Source of the DNA: an uncultured Pelagibacteraceae bacterium
GTDB lineage: Bacteria > Pseudomonadota > Alphaproteobacteria > Pelagibacterales > Pelagibacteraceae
Direction of reading: 5' to 3'
Assembly (NCBI GenBank): GCA_902594655.1
Contig: CACJMW010000002.1
Span: 1-64,000, forward strand
DNA: 64,000 bases
Position numbers and translations under genes: made by a program
Shown: one piece after another, positions 20,911 to 29,409 of the stretch
Layout of the letters: every line of letters begins with the position of its first letter
How positions within the stretch are numbered: position 1 is the stretch's first letter
Notes under the pieces: generated by a model
What the model saw: the letters and a program-made list of their open reading frames with translations, nothing else
Told to the model about the DNA's origin: nothing
Database searches by the model: none

Positions 20911-23900
20911 TAAAGTTTTGTAGGCATTGGTTTTTCAGTATCTATATTATATTTCTTAATTGCATCAACTGCATGCTTTGAAGGCAGCAACTGTTCGTTG
21001 GCTAAAATGCTCAATGCATAAGTTGTAATATAATTTTTATCTACTTCAAAAAATTTTCTTAGATTTTTTCTTGTATCGCTTCTTCCATACCCATCAGTTC
21101 CTAGTGAGTAAAAACTTTTATTAATATAAGATCTTATTTGATCAGAATTTAATCTCATATAATCTGAGGCTGCTAAAATTGGACCTTCAGAATTTCCTAA
21201 ACACTCCTCAATATAAGACTTTTTTTTCTTTTTATCTGGGTGAAGCAAATTATATCTTTCTATTTCCATCCCGTTTTTTCTTAGTTCACTAAAACTTGTC
21301 ACGCTCCATACCTCGCTATCTATTTGATATTCTTTTTGAAGTATTTCTGCGGCATCAATCATTTCTCTTAAAATTGTTCCTGAACCAAGTAATTGGATTT
21401 TTGTTTTTTTATGCTTTGAAAATTCTTTTATTTTATACATTCCTTTTAATATTCCCTTCTCGGAATCTTTTGGTATTTCAGGGTGAGGATAATTTTCATT
21501 CATCGTAGTAATGTAATAAAATACATTTTCTTTTTTTTCGTGCATCCTTTTAAGACCATCTCTAAATATAACCGCCAGTTCATAAGCGAAAGTTGGATCA
21601 TAAGATATACAGTTCGGTATTGTTGAGGATAAAAGATGACTATGACCATCTTGATGCTGAAGACCTTCTCCGGCTAATGTTGTTCTTCCAGACGTCGCAC
21701 CAATTAAAAACCCCCTTGCCTGACTATCTCCTGCAGCCCAAGCAAAATCTCCAACTCTCTGAAATCCAAACATAGAATAAAATAAGTATATAGGTATCAT
21801 TTCAATATCATGGTTTGTATAGGAGGTACCTGCTGCAATCCAAGATGACATTGAACCTGCTTCTGTAATTCCCTCCTCTAAAACTTGTCCTTTTTGATCT
21901 TCTCTGTAAGAACTTAATTGTTCTGAGTCTACTGGTTCGTATTTTTGACCCTCATGAGCGTATATACCAATTTTTTGAAAAAAACCCTCCATTCCAAAAG
22001 TTCTAGCTTCATCGGGAATAATTGGAACTAGTCTTGATGCAACGTTTTTATCTCTTAAGAGATTAGTAAGCATTCTAACAAGAGCCATTGTTGTCGACAT
22101 TTCTTTTTCACCTGTTGACTTCATCATTACATCAAAAATATCTTCAGGTGGTGCTTTTATTGGTTTGGCAAATGTAGATCTTTCCGGAAGGTTGCCACCT
22201 AATTTAAATCTTCTCTCTTTTAGATACTTTATTTCATCTGAATTTTCTTTAGGTCTATAATATTCTATATTCTTAACTTGTTCGTCAGTTAATGGTACAT
22301 CAAACCTATCTCTATAATACATTAAATCATCTACATCTAATTTTTTTTGTTGATGAGTAGTATTGATACTTTCTCCAGATTTACCCATGCCATATCCTTT
22401 AATTGTTTTTGTAATAATGACTGTTGGACCACCCATTTTTTCCATAGCCTTATGATAAGCTGCATAGACTTTATGTGGATCGTGACCACCTCTATTTAGT
22501 CTCCAAATATCTTTATCGCTATATGATGAAACTAGTTTAGATAATTCAGGATATTTTCCAAAAAATTTTTCTCTCACATACGCTCCACCTTTCGCTTTAA
22601 ATGCTTGATATTCACCATCTACAGCCTCGTTCATCCTTTTTATAAGCAACCCAGTTTTGTCATTTGCTAAAAGTGCATCCCAATAAGATCCCCAAATAAC
22701 TTTTATAACATTCCAACCTGCTCCTCTAAAACTTCCTTCCAGTTCTTGAATTATTTTTCCATTTCCCCTTACTGGACCATCTAGTCTTTGCAAATTACAA
22801 TTTATTACAAATATCAAATTATCTAAATTTTCTCTTGAGGCCAAAGCTATAGCTCCTAAAGACTCGGGCTCATCCATTTCACCATCTCCAAGAAATGCCC
22901 ATACTTTTCTATTCTCATCTTTAATTAAACCTCTGTTGATTAAATATTTCATGAATCTTGCTTGATATATTGCAAGCATCGGACCGAGACCCATTGATAC
23001 TGTTGGAAATTGCCAAAACTTATGCATTAGCCAAGGATGAGGATACGATGATAAACCGTTAGGTCCTACCTCTTGTCTAAAATTATCTAATTGTTCCTTA
23101 GAAAGTCTTCCTTCAAGAAATGCTCTTGCATATATTCCAGGCGCTGAATGACCTTGAAAATAAATTAGATCACCTCCAAATTGATGGTTTTTGGCTCTCC
23201 AAAAATGATTCATTCCAACATCATAAAGTGTAGCTGCAGATGCGAAGGTTCCAATATGTCCGCCTAGTTCTGGAAATTTTTTATTTGCTCTGACTACCAT
23301 TGCTGCAGCATTCCATCTAATTAGAGATCTTATTTTTCTTTCTATGTTTTGGTCTCCTGTAGATTTTACTTCTTCATCAGGGGGAATAGTATTTATATAA
23401 GGTGTATTTTGAATAAATGGAATTCTTGATCCTTTTCTATAAGACTGATCAATTAATTGTCTTAATAGAAAATGCGCTCTATCATTACCAATATTATCAA
23501 CAACAGCATTTAATGAGTCTATCCACTCTTTTGTTTCTAGGGGATCTATGTCATTAGTATCCATCAATATTATTCGATTTTCCTTTTTTGGTTTTTCTAA
23601 ATTTTTAGAAAAATTACTTTTTTGGGTATTATTTTGAGTCTCATTTATGTTTGTTTTTTTTAAAGTTTTTTCAGCCTCTATAATTATTTTTTCTGTTACT
23701 GGGGGTAACGTACTTTTTTTTTCTCCATTTTGAGCTTTGATTGATAGTATTAAATCACCTTTAGAAACTTTATCCCCAACTGTTACATTTATTTTTTCAA
23801 TTACTCCATCTTCAGTTGATGGAACTTCTACACTCGATTTATCACTTTCAAGTGTTATCAAAGGATCATTTTTCTTTACAGTATCTCCCTGTTTAACCAA

Positions 23901-23963
23901 TACCTCAACTATTTCTACATTTTCAAAATCACCAATATCTGGTACTAATATTTGTTTGTTCAT
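20910..23963 (-). CDS. aceE: Pyruvate dehydrogenase E1 (homodimeric type) with N-terminal lipoyl domain
   Basis: 1017 residues, about 130 more than the roughly 887 of E. coli AceE. The extra N-terminus is a complete lipoyl domain: VPDIGDFENVEIVEVLV leads to LESDKSSVEVP with the expected lipoyl Lys42, then VGDKVSKGDLILSIKA. A Lys/Asn-rich linker (about 80-130) joins it to a normal AceE body, recognisable from DPLETKEWIDSL, through GHIGTFASAATLYDVGMNHFW and the thiamine diphosphate motif GDGEMDEPESLGAI, to the C-terminal transketolase-like domain. The lipoyl part closely resembles that of the adjacent AceF, so it probably arose by domain duplication. Function: oxidative decarboxylation of pyruvate. 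Confidence 0.96.
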   Translation of the reverse strand: MNKQILVPDIGDFENVEIVEVLVKQGDTVKKNDPLITLESDKSSVEVPSTEDGVIEKINVTVGDKVSKGDLILSIKAQNGEKKSTLPPVTEKIIIEAEKTLKKTNINETQNNTQKSNFSKNLEKPKKENRIILMDTNDIDPLETKEWIDSLNAVVDNIGNDRAHFLLRQLIDQSYRKGSRIPFIQNTPYINTIPPDEEVKSTGDQNIERKIRSLIRWNAAAMVVRANKKFPELGGHIGTFASAATLYDVGMNHFWRAKNHQFGGDLIYFQGHSAPGIYARAFLEGRLSKEQLDNFRQEVGPNGLSSYPHPWLMHKFWQFPTVSMGLGPMLAIYQARFMKYLINRGLIKDENRKVWAFLGDGEMDEPESLGAIALASRENLDNLIFVINCNLQRLDGPVRGNGKIIQELEGSFRGAGWNVIKVIWGSYWDALLANDKTGLLIKRMNEAVDGEYQAFKAKGGAYVREKFFGKYPELSKLVSSYSDKDIWRLNRGGHDPHKVYAAYHKAMEKMGGPTVIITKTIKGYGMGKSGESINTTHQQKKLDVDDLMYYRDRFDVPLTDEQVKNIEYYRPKENSDEIKYLKERRFKLGGNLPERSTFAKPIKAPPEDIFDVMMKSTGEKEMSTTMALVRMLTNLLRDKNVASRLVPIIPDEARTFGMEGFFQKIGIYAHEGQKYEPVDSEQLSSYREDQKGQVLEEGITEAGSMSSWIAAGTSYTNHDIEMIPIYLFYSMFGFQRVGDFAWAAGDSQARGFLIGATSGRTTLAGEGLQHQDGHSHLLSSTIPNCISYDPTFAYELAVIFRDGLKRMHEKKENVFYYITTMNENYPHPEIPKDSEKGILKGMYKIKEFSKHKKTKIQLLGSGTILREMIDAAEILQKEYQIDSEVWSVTSFSELRKNGMEIERYNLLHPDKKKKKSYIEECLGNSEGPILAASDYMRLNSDQIRSYINKSFYSLGTDGYGRSDTRKNLRKFFEVDKNYITTYALSILANEQLLPSKHAVDAIKKYNIDTEKPMPTKL

Positions 23964-24069
23964 TGAATCAATAAACTCTTATTATACGACTTTTTTTAAA
24001 ATAAGTAACTTTTTGGCCATATTTAATACAAATTTTTAACAATCTAAATAAGTTTAATATAATTTAAAT

Positions 24070-24216
24070 ATGAAAATAAGATATATTTTAAACAATATAT
24101 GGTGTTATTTATTATCTCACCATAAAAATGGTTCAAAAAATGATCTGGATGCAAAGTATTGGATCCAAAATATTCTACTTAAAAATTACTTTAAATCTTT
24201 AGATAAGAATAATTGA
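24070..24216 (+). CDS. Possible 48-residue protein of unknown function
   Basis: An ATG reading frame of 48 codons (starts MKIRYILNNIWCYLL, ends YFKSLDKNN) fills the 297-bp gap between aceE and tRNA-Arg. It has a mixed, protein-like composition with two Trp and one Cys, unlike the runs of Lys/Asn/Ile expected from random AT-rich DNA. No clear ribosome-binding site precedes it. I do not recognise a family. It may be real, or a chance frame in the spacer. Confidence 0.35.
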   Translation: MKIRYILNNIWCYLLSHHKNGSKNDLDAKYWIQNILLKNYFKSLDKNN

Positions 24217-24260
24217 TAAAAAAATAAATTACATTAAAAGCTATTATTATTTATTAAACA

Positions 24261-24337
24261 GCGCCTGTAGCTCAACTGGATAGAGCGCTTGGCTACGGAC
24301 CAGGAGGTTCTGGGTTCAAATCCTAGCAGGCGCACCA
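24261..24337 (+). tRNA. tRNA-Arg (anticodon ACG)
   Basis: Complete cloverleaf of 77 nt with encoded CCA. The acceptor stem GCGCCTG pairs with CAGGCGC. The D arm is GCTCAACTGGATAGAGC. The anticodon arm CTTGG-CTACGGA-CCAGG places ACG at 34-36. The T arm CTGGG-TTCAAAT-CCTAG has one G-U pair. ACG (A34 normally edited to inosine by TadA) reads CGU/CGC/CGA. Confidence 0.97.
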
Positions 24338-24429
24338 AAAAAGGAATTTATGAGAGTATCTTTACAAAAATCAGTAATATATTTTTTTTTAGTAATTTTT
24401 TTAATATTAATAATTCTAACAATATTACT

Positions 24430-24855
24430 ATGATAAATAAATTTAGACAAATAAGTACCAAACCTGGTTTTTTAAAGAATAATGGGGGTCTATTATTTAG
24501 AAAAATAAAAAAAGATAAATTTGAATTCAAATCAAAAATCAAAAAAAAACATTTAAATAGAGCTAAAAATACCCATGGTGGATACATATGTTCTATGATT
24601 GATGCTGGAGCAGGAACAGCGGCACATTATATTTCCAATGAAAAATCATGTGTTACAATATCCCTAGAAATCAAATTTATCGCACCAACTAAATTGAATG
24701 ATCAAATAGTAGGATCAGTTTCAATAAATAAAAAAACAAATTCACTTGTATTTTTAAATTGTATTTTAAAATCGGGTAAAAAAATTATAGCTACATCATC
24801 TGGAATTTGGAAAATTTTAAACTATAAAATCGACGGATCTGGATATGGTGGTTAA
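24430..24855 (+). CDS. Hotdog-fold thioesterase (PaaI-like)
   Basis: 141 residues from the ATG at 24430; a longer in-frame extension would begin inside the tRNA and is not credible. The hotdog helix AKNTHGGYICSMIDAGAGTAA carries the HGG...D motif of PaaI/YbgC-like acyl-CoA thioesterases, followed by the beta strands SVTISLEIKF-like and KFIAPTKLNDQIVGSV. It should hydrolyse an acyl-CoA thioester in the cytoplasm; the chain is unknown. Precedes the helicase gene by 160 bp. Confidence 0.8.
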   Translation: MINKFRQISTKPGFLKNNGGLLFRKIKKDKFEFKSKIKKKHLNRAKNTHGGYICSMIDAGAGTAAHYISNEKSCVTISLEIKFIAPTKLNDQIVGSVSINKKTNSLVFLNCILKSGKKIIATSSGIWKILNYKIDGSGYGG

Positions 24856-24893
24856 GTAAAAAAATATTTAGGTTTATTAATTTTGATGTTATG

Positions 24894-24913
24894 ATCATTT
24901 ATAAATAAATGAT
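24894..24913. promoter_or_regulatory. 9-bp inverted repeat upstream of the helicase gene
   Basis: ATCATTTAT-AA-ATAAATGAT is a perfect inverted repeat with a 2-bp centre, about 100 bp before the helicase ATG. It could be an operator or part of an mRNA structure. AT-rich palindromes are fairly easy to get by chance here, so confidence is low. Nothing else is recognisable in the 160-bp gap. Confidence 0.3.
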
Positions 24914-25015
24914 GAGAACATTTACAATTATGATTCGGACACCTTTTAACCTATTTTTGTTCTTTTATTGATACAACATATAGTTAAAAGAAAAAAATAG
25001 ACACAAATAGTTGAA

Positions 25016-27508
25016 ATGCATAATAAAACAATAACAGCCCTACTTGGTCCAACAAATACTGGAAAAACGTTCTTAGCAGTTGAAACAATGCTTTCATTTG
25101 AATCAGGCATGATAGGTTTTCCTCTTAGATTATTAGCAAGAGAAGTTTACGATAAAGTAATTCAAAAATGTAATTCTTCTTCAGTAGCGTTGATTACAGG
25201 GGAAGAAAAAATAATACCTACAAATGCAAAATATTTTTTATGTACTGTTGAGTCTATGCCAATAGATAAAAAATTAGAATTTGTTGCAATCGATGAAATA
25301 CAAATGTGTAATGATCATGAGAGAGGACATATTTTTACCGAACGACTTCTAAAGTTACGAGGTGAAAAACAAACAATGTTTATGGGCTCTCATACTATGA
25401 AAAAAATATTATCAAACTTAAAAGAGAGTATAGAGTTTATTAATAAAGATAGATTTTCTAAATTATCATATTCAGGTCACAAAAAAATTTCTAGAATTGA
25501 GAGAAAAAGTGCAATTATTGCATTTTCTACAGAGGATGTTTATGCAATTGCAGAATTGTTGAGAAGACAAAAAGGTGGTTGCGCAATAGTTATGGGCTCT
25601 TTAAGTCCAAAAACAAGAAATTCACAAGTATCACTATATCAATCTGGAGATGTTGATTATTTAGTTGCAACTGATGCAATCGGTATGGGTATCAATATGG
25701 ACTTAAATAACATTTATTTTTCAAATTTAAAAAAGTTTGATGGAAAAAAATTAAGAAAGTTGAAGCTTTCAGAAATTGGTCAAATAGCTGGTAGAGCAGG
25801 CAGATACATGAATGATGGAATTTTTGGTGTTACGGGTGAGGTACAAAATATTAATCCTGAGGAAATAGAATTAATCGAAAATCATAGATTTGAACAAATA
25901 AATAGTATTTTTTGGAGAAATTCAGAATTAGATTTTTCTAGTAAAAATAGATTAATTAGTTCTCTAGACGAAAAACCAAAACAAGAATGGTTAAAACGAA
26001 TTAATGATTGTGAGGATGAGAAAGTTTTAAAGTTTTTGATTAACAATCAAAGTGAAGTAGTTATTAAGGAGGATATAAATAATTTGAAATTGTTGTGGGA
26101 ATGTTGTCAAATTCCTGATTTTATCAAAAAAAGTTACGGTAAACATTTAGAGATTGTTAAGAAAGTTTTCAGTTTTTTGAGCAGCAAAGAGAGAAAAATA
26201 CCTAATTCATATTTTAAAGATCAGCTAAAACCTCTCAATAAACTTGATGGCAATGTAGACTCGATATCAAATAGAATAGCAAATGTTAGAATTTGGTCAT
26301 ATGTCGCTAATAAATCAAACTGGGTAGAAAATAATGATTACTGGATTGAAAGAACTAAAAATCTTGAAGATAAACTTTCTGACAGACTTCACGAGGAATT
26401 AACTAAAACATTTATAGATAAAAGAGCAAGCGTATTAGCTAAAGGATTAAAACAAGATATGGAATTTAGAACTGAAATTATTGAAAATCAAAAAGTAAAA
26501 ATAAATGATCAATTTATTGGAAACCTAAATGGTTTAAAATTAGAATTAGATTTGAAGGTTGACGCCTTAGATGCAGATATAAAATCTTTAAAAAAGGCAT
26601 CAAGACAAACTGTCATGCCAGAAATTTTAAGAAGAATAAATCAAATTATTGAAACTAACTTATTAAATATAAAAAAAGATTTTAAAATTTATTGGAATAA
26701 TTTTCCAATTGCCAGAATAGAAAAAGGTAAAGATTATTTAACTCCAGAAATTGAATTAATTATTGATGATATGATTGAAGTAAAAGATAAATTTAGGTTG
26801 AAAGTATTTTTAGAAAAATGGATTAAAAATAAAATTGATTTAGAGCTGGAAAGTCTAATTAAATTAAAACATTTAAAAGAAAATAATTCTGAGATTAGAG
26901 CATTAGCTTTTAATTTGTATGAGTGCAATGGTGTAGTAAAAAGGGAAAAAGTTAGAAGAATTTTAGATAAGCTAGGACAAGTGGAAAGAAAAATTCTTAG
27001 GGATAATGGTGTTAAGTTTGGTCGTTATCATATTTTTTTATTTAAACTTTTTAAACCAAGCTCAGTATCTTTAAGAGTTCTCCTATGGAAGAACTACTAT
27101 CAAAAATATCATGAGTTAGATCCACCTATATTTGGTCTAAATTTTTTTGAAAATAAAAAAAAAATTAATAAAGACTTTCTTCTTTTATGTGGTTTTGAAA
27201 AGTTTGATAAATTTTTTGTTAGAATAGATATTTTAGAAAGATTATTTATCTTAATTTATAATTATAATAAAAATGACACAGGCAATGATAAAGATATTAA
27301 ACTTTCTTCAGAAATGTTAAATTTGCTTGGCTGTAATAAAGAAAATTTTAGAAAATTGCTTAAAGAAATGAGTTATAAAACATATGAAAAAAATAATGAT
27401 TTATATTTTAAATATTCTCCTATAAAAAATAAAAATAATAAAAACAAAAAAAATTTTAATATTTCAGACAGTCCATTTAGTAAATTAATACAATTTAACC
27501 AAAAATAA
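25016..27508 (+). CDS. SUV3-like ATP-dependent RNA helicase
   Basis: 830 residues. Helicase motifs: Walker A GPTNTGKTFLA (motif I), FVAIDEIQM (DEIQ, motif II), the MGSHTM segment (motif III), VATDAIGMGINM (motif V) and GQIAGRAGRYMNDG (motif VI, GRAGR). DEIQ plus this spacing marks the SUV3/mgpS family, whose mitochondrial members unwind RNA for the degradosome; alphaproteobacteria keep a chromosomal homologue. A long Lys/Asn-rich C-terminal half of unclear fold follows, ending in a low-complexity tail (about residues 800-830). The stop overlaps the next ATG by one base. Confidence 0.9.
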   Translation: MHNKTITALLGPTNTGKTFLAVETMLSFESGMIGFPLRLLAREVYDKVIQKCNSSSVALITGEEKIIPTNAKYFLCTVESMPIDKKLEFVAIDEIQMCNDHERGHIFTERLLKLRGEKQTMFMGSHTMKKILSNLKESIEFINKDRFSKLSYSGHKKISRIERKSAIIAFSTEDVYAIAELLRRQKGGCAIVMGSLSPKTRNSQVSLYQSGDVDYLVATDAIGMGINMDLNNIYFSNLKKFDGKKLRKLKLSEIGQIAGRAGRYMNDGIFGVTGEVQNINPEEIELIENHRFEQINSIFWRNSELDFSSKNRLISSLDEKPKQEWLKRINDCEDEKVLKFLINNQSEVVIKEDINNLKLLWECCQIPDFIKKSYGKHLEIVKKVFSFLSSKERKIPNSYFKDQLKPLNKLDGNVDSISNRIANVRIWSYVANKSNWVENNDYWIERTKNLEDKLSDRLHEELTKTFIDKRASVLAKGLKQDMEFRTEIIENQKVKINDQFIGNLNGLKLELDLKVDALDADIKSLKKASRQTVMPEILRRINQIIETNLLNIKKDFKIYWNNFPIARIEKGKDYLTPEIELIIDDMIEVKDKFRLKVFLEKWIKNKIDLELESLIKLKHLKENNSEIRALAFNLYECNGVVKREKVRRILDKLGQVERKILRDNGVKFGRYHIFLFKLFKPSSVSLRVLLWKNYYQKYHELDPPIFGLNFFENKKKINKDFLLLCGFEKFDKFFVRIDILERLFILIYNYNKNDTGNDKDIKLSSEMLNLLGCNKENFRKLLKEMSYKTYEKNNDLYFKYSPIKNKNNKNKKNFNISDSPFSKLIQFNQK

Positions 27509-27930
27509 TGATTAAATTTTTACAAAAAAAAGAGGAAGTTGGTCAGAAAGATAATTTAACATTATCACTTGCTTGTTTACTAATACATGTAGCAAGAATA
27601 GATCAAAACTATTCTACTAAGGAAAGTGAGATCATAAAACAAACCTTATTAAAATTGGGTGCTGATGCAGATAATATAGATAATATTATTAAAGAAGCAG
27701 AAAATGTTGAAAGAGATTCTAATGAGATTTTAACCTTCACTAGAGAGGCAAAAAACTTAAATGAAGAAAATAAATTATTACTTATAGAGTCTCTTTGGTC
27801 AATTATATATTCAGATGAAAATGCAGATATGTATGAGACAAATTTGATGAGAAGACTTTCAGGGTTACTTTATCTAGACAAAAAAATTGTGGGTGATATT
27901 AAAGAAAAAATTAAAAGCAAAAAATTATGA
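27508..27930 (+). CDS. TerB-like protein
   Basis: 140 residues, all-helical, with two TerB-type repeats: [20 protein letters not shown] and [20 protein letters not shown] each have the hydrophobic helix, Asp and downstream acidic pattern of the family. TerB-domain proteins are linked to tellurite or stress phenotypes, but the molecular role is not settled and the Asp residues suggest metal binding. No signal peptide. Coupled to the helicase (1-bp overlap) and to fdxA (4-bp overlap). In many alphaproteobacteria a small S4-domain RNA-binding gene sits in this position. Confidence 0.75.
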   Translation: MIKFLQKKEEVGQKDNLTLSLACLLIHVARIDQNYSTKESEIIKQTLLKLGADADNIDNIIKEAENVERDSNEILTFTREAKNLNEENKLLLIESLWSIIYSDENADMYETNLMRRLSGLLYLDKKIVGDIKEKIKSKKL

Positions 27931-28253
27931 CATATATAGTTAACGACAAATGTATTAAATGTAAGTTAATGGATTGTGTTGATGTCTGTCCTGTAGACTG
28001 TTTCTATGAAGGTAAAAATATGCTTGTAATTAAACCAGATGAGTGTATAGATTGTGGCGTTTGTGAGCCAGAGTGTCCCATAAGCGCAATAGTTCCGGAA
28101 ACAGAAGAAGGAAATGAAAAATGGTTAGAGATAAACAAAAAATATTCAGAAATATGGCCGAACATTTCCAAAAAAAAAGATCCACCAGAAGATAACGAAA
28201 AATATAGAGATGAAGAAAATAAATTTGAAAAGTATTTTAAAGAAAACCTTTAA
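27927..28253 (+). CDS. fdxA: Ferredoxin FdxA (3Fe-4S/4Fe-4S)
   Basis: 108 residues. The Cys pattern [20 protein letters not shown] gives the 7Fe arrangement seen in FdxA (a 3Fe-4S plus a 4Fe-4S cluster), and [17 protein letters not shown] gives the second set. The C-terminal extension with WPNI is typical. Cytoplasmic electron carrier; the partner is unknown. The start overlaps the TerB-like gene by 4 bp, and the end overlaps the carD reading frame by 44 bp. Confidence 0.95.
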   Translation: MTYIVNDKCIKCKLMDCVDVCPVDCFYEGKNMLVIKPDECIDCGVCEPECPISAIVPETEEGNEKWLEINKKYSEIWPNISKKKDPPEDNEKYRDEENKFEKYFKENL

Positions 28254-29088
28254 AAAAAAAAAAATTAAAAAGGTAGTTAAGCAAAAGAAAAAAATTGCGA
28301 ATAAAAAATCATTAAAAAAAGATTTACAATTAAAAAAATCAAAAGTTACAAAAAAAAAATTAAGCAATAAGAAAAATTCCTTAAAAGTAGACAATAAAAC
28401 TAAGAAAAAAGAGGAAGGTATAAAAACTGAATCTTTGAGAATAAATAAAAATAATGAGCAAAAACCTGAGATAAAAAAAATTAAGAAACAAGAAACAGAA
28501 AAGAAAATTTATAAAATGAAAGAATATGTTGTTTATCCAAAACATGGTGTTGGTCAGATAACTGAGCTGAAGAAAATAAATATAGGCGGGATAGATGTAG
28601 AAACTTATATTTTAAGGTTTGAAAAAGATAAAGCTACAGGAATGGTTCCAATAAATAAACAATCTCACCTAAGACCTTTAGCCACAGTAAACCAAGTTAA
28701 TAAATGTATAAGTATTTTGAAAGGCAAGCCTAAAATAAAAAGATCTATGTGGAGTAGAAGAGCTCAAGAATATGAAGCTAAAATATCTTCAGGTAAAATA
28801 TACGAACTTGCTGAAGTTGTGAGAGACCTTAATAAAGGAGATGATTTAATGATCGATCAATCCTATAGCGAAAGACAGTTATTCGAAAAAGCTTACGAAA
28901 GGCTCTTGTCAGAATTTAACATTGTATTAGGAAATTCTTTGGAGGAAACACAAAAAAAACTAGATAAGGCCTTAAAAAGAAATCTTGAAGCTCAAAAAGC
29001 AAAAATAGAGAAAAAATCTGAAAATCAAAACAATATAGAGCCTGATGAAATTGAAGAGAGTTCTATTGATAATGAACCTTTAGAATAA
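28210..29088 (+). CDS. carD: CarD/CdnL-family transcription regulator with a long lysine-rich N-terminal tail
   Basis: 292 residues. Residues 103-200 form the CarD/TRCF RNA-polymerase-interacting domain ([19 protein letters not shown], then [18 protein letters not shown]), followed by the helical DNA-binding part ([18 protein letters not shown]). CarD stabilises promoter open complexes. The first 102 residues are almost half Lys, far longer than the usual few. An A13 run at 28252-28264 lies in the tail. The ATG at 28210 lies inside fdxA; an internal ATG at 28516 would give a tail-less CarD of normal size. The C-terminus is acidic. The tail may be a histone-like DNA-binding extension. Confidence 0.85.
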   Translation: MKKINLKSILKKTFKKKKIKKVVKQKKKIANKKSLKKDLQLKKSKVTKKKLSNKKNSLKVDNKTKKKEEGIKTESLRINKNNEQKPEIKKIKKQETEKKIYKMKEYVVYPKHGVGQITELKKINIGGIDVETYILRFEKDKATGMVPINKQSHLRPLATVNQVNKCISILKGKPKIKRSMWSRRAQEYEAKISSGKIYELAEVVRDLNKGDDLMIDQSYSERQLFEKAYERLLSEFNIVLGNSLEETQKKLDKALKRNLEAQKAKIEKKSENQNNIEPDEIEESSIDNEPLE

Positions 29089-29126
29089 AAAAAAACGCTT
29101 CCCACGCAATCGCCATGAGAAGCGTT
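29087..29126 (-). terminator. Intrinsic terminator of the 26-residue basic protein gene
   Basis: AACGCTTC (29094-29101) pairs perfectly with GAAGCGTT (29119-29126), an 8-bp stem with a 17-nt loop. On the minus strand it is followed by seven T (29087-29093). It sits 22 bp after the stop of the small gene, so it most likely ends that transcript. Confidence 0.75.
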
Positions 29127-29148
29127 ATCAGTTAAAAAGAATACTAAA

Positions 29149-29229
29149 CTATCTTCTTCTTCTTCTAGCTTTTTTCTTAGCTTTCTTCTTAGTTTTCTTT
29201 TTAGCAGCTTTTTTTCTTCTTTTAGCCAT
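29149..29229 (-). CDS. 26-residue Lys/Arg mini-protein
   Basis: The translation is MAKRRKKAAKKKTK followed by KKAKKKARRRRR, with 12 Lys, 7 Arg and 5 Ala in 26 residues. It is too short for ordinary ORF calling but has every gene signal: a GGGAG ribosome-binding site (29236-29240) seven bases from the ATG, an upstream hairpin and promoter, and an intrinsic terminator. Such a peptide should bind nucleic acid, perhaps nucleoid DNA or rRNA; the length recalls the tiny ribosomal protein THX, but the sequence differs. It is convergent with carD, whose N-terminal tail is also Lys-rich. Function unknown. Confidence 0.7.
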   Translation of the reverse strand: MAKRRKKAAKKKTKKKAKKKARRRRR

Positions 29230-29247
29230 TTTTAGCTCCCTTTAATT

Positions 29248-29308
29248 AACGAATCTTTATTGATTCGTTTGATATTCTTTTTTTATTTTTTTTGATTAGT
29301 GATGTCAA
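29248..29308 (-). promoter_or_regulatory. Promoter and 5' leader hairpin of the mini-protein gene
   Basis: On the minus strand a perfect TTGACA (29303-29308) is followed after 17 bp by TAAAAA (29280-29285), a reasonable -10. The predicted transcript would begin near 29273, so the perfect 8-bp hairpin AACGAATC/GATTCGTT (29248-29269) would form its 5' end, just ahead of the ribosome-binding site. A 5'-end hairpin commonly stabilises an mRNA. The remaining 100 bp up to the acyl-CoA synthetase stop is AT-rich and shows nothing else. Confidence 0.5.
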
Positions 29309-29409
29309 ACATTAATTTTTTAGAAATTTTTCAGAAATTTTTTTAATTTTAAAAATTTTATCTTTACTTAAAAAAAGTTAAGTAATTAGCGATTAATTTA
29401 AGATTTTTT

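Noticed and set aside
24289..24429. N-terminal extension of the thioesterase through the tRNA
   Set aside because: The first codons lie inside tRNA-Arg, and the hotdog domain starts well after the ATG at 24430.
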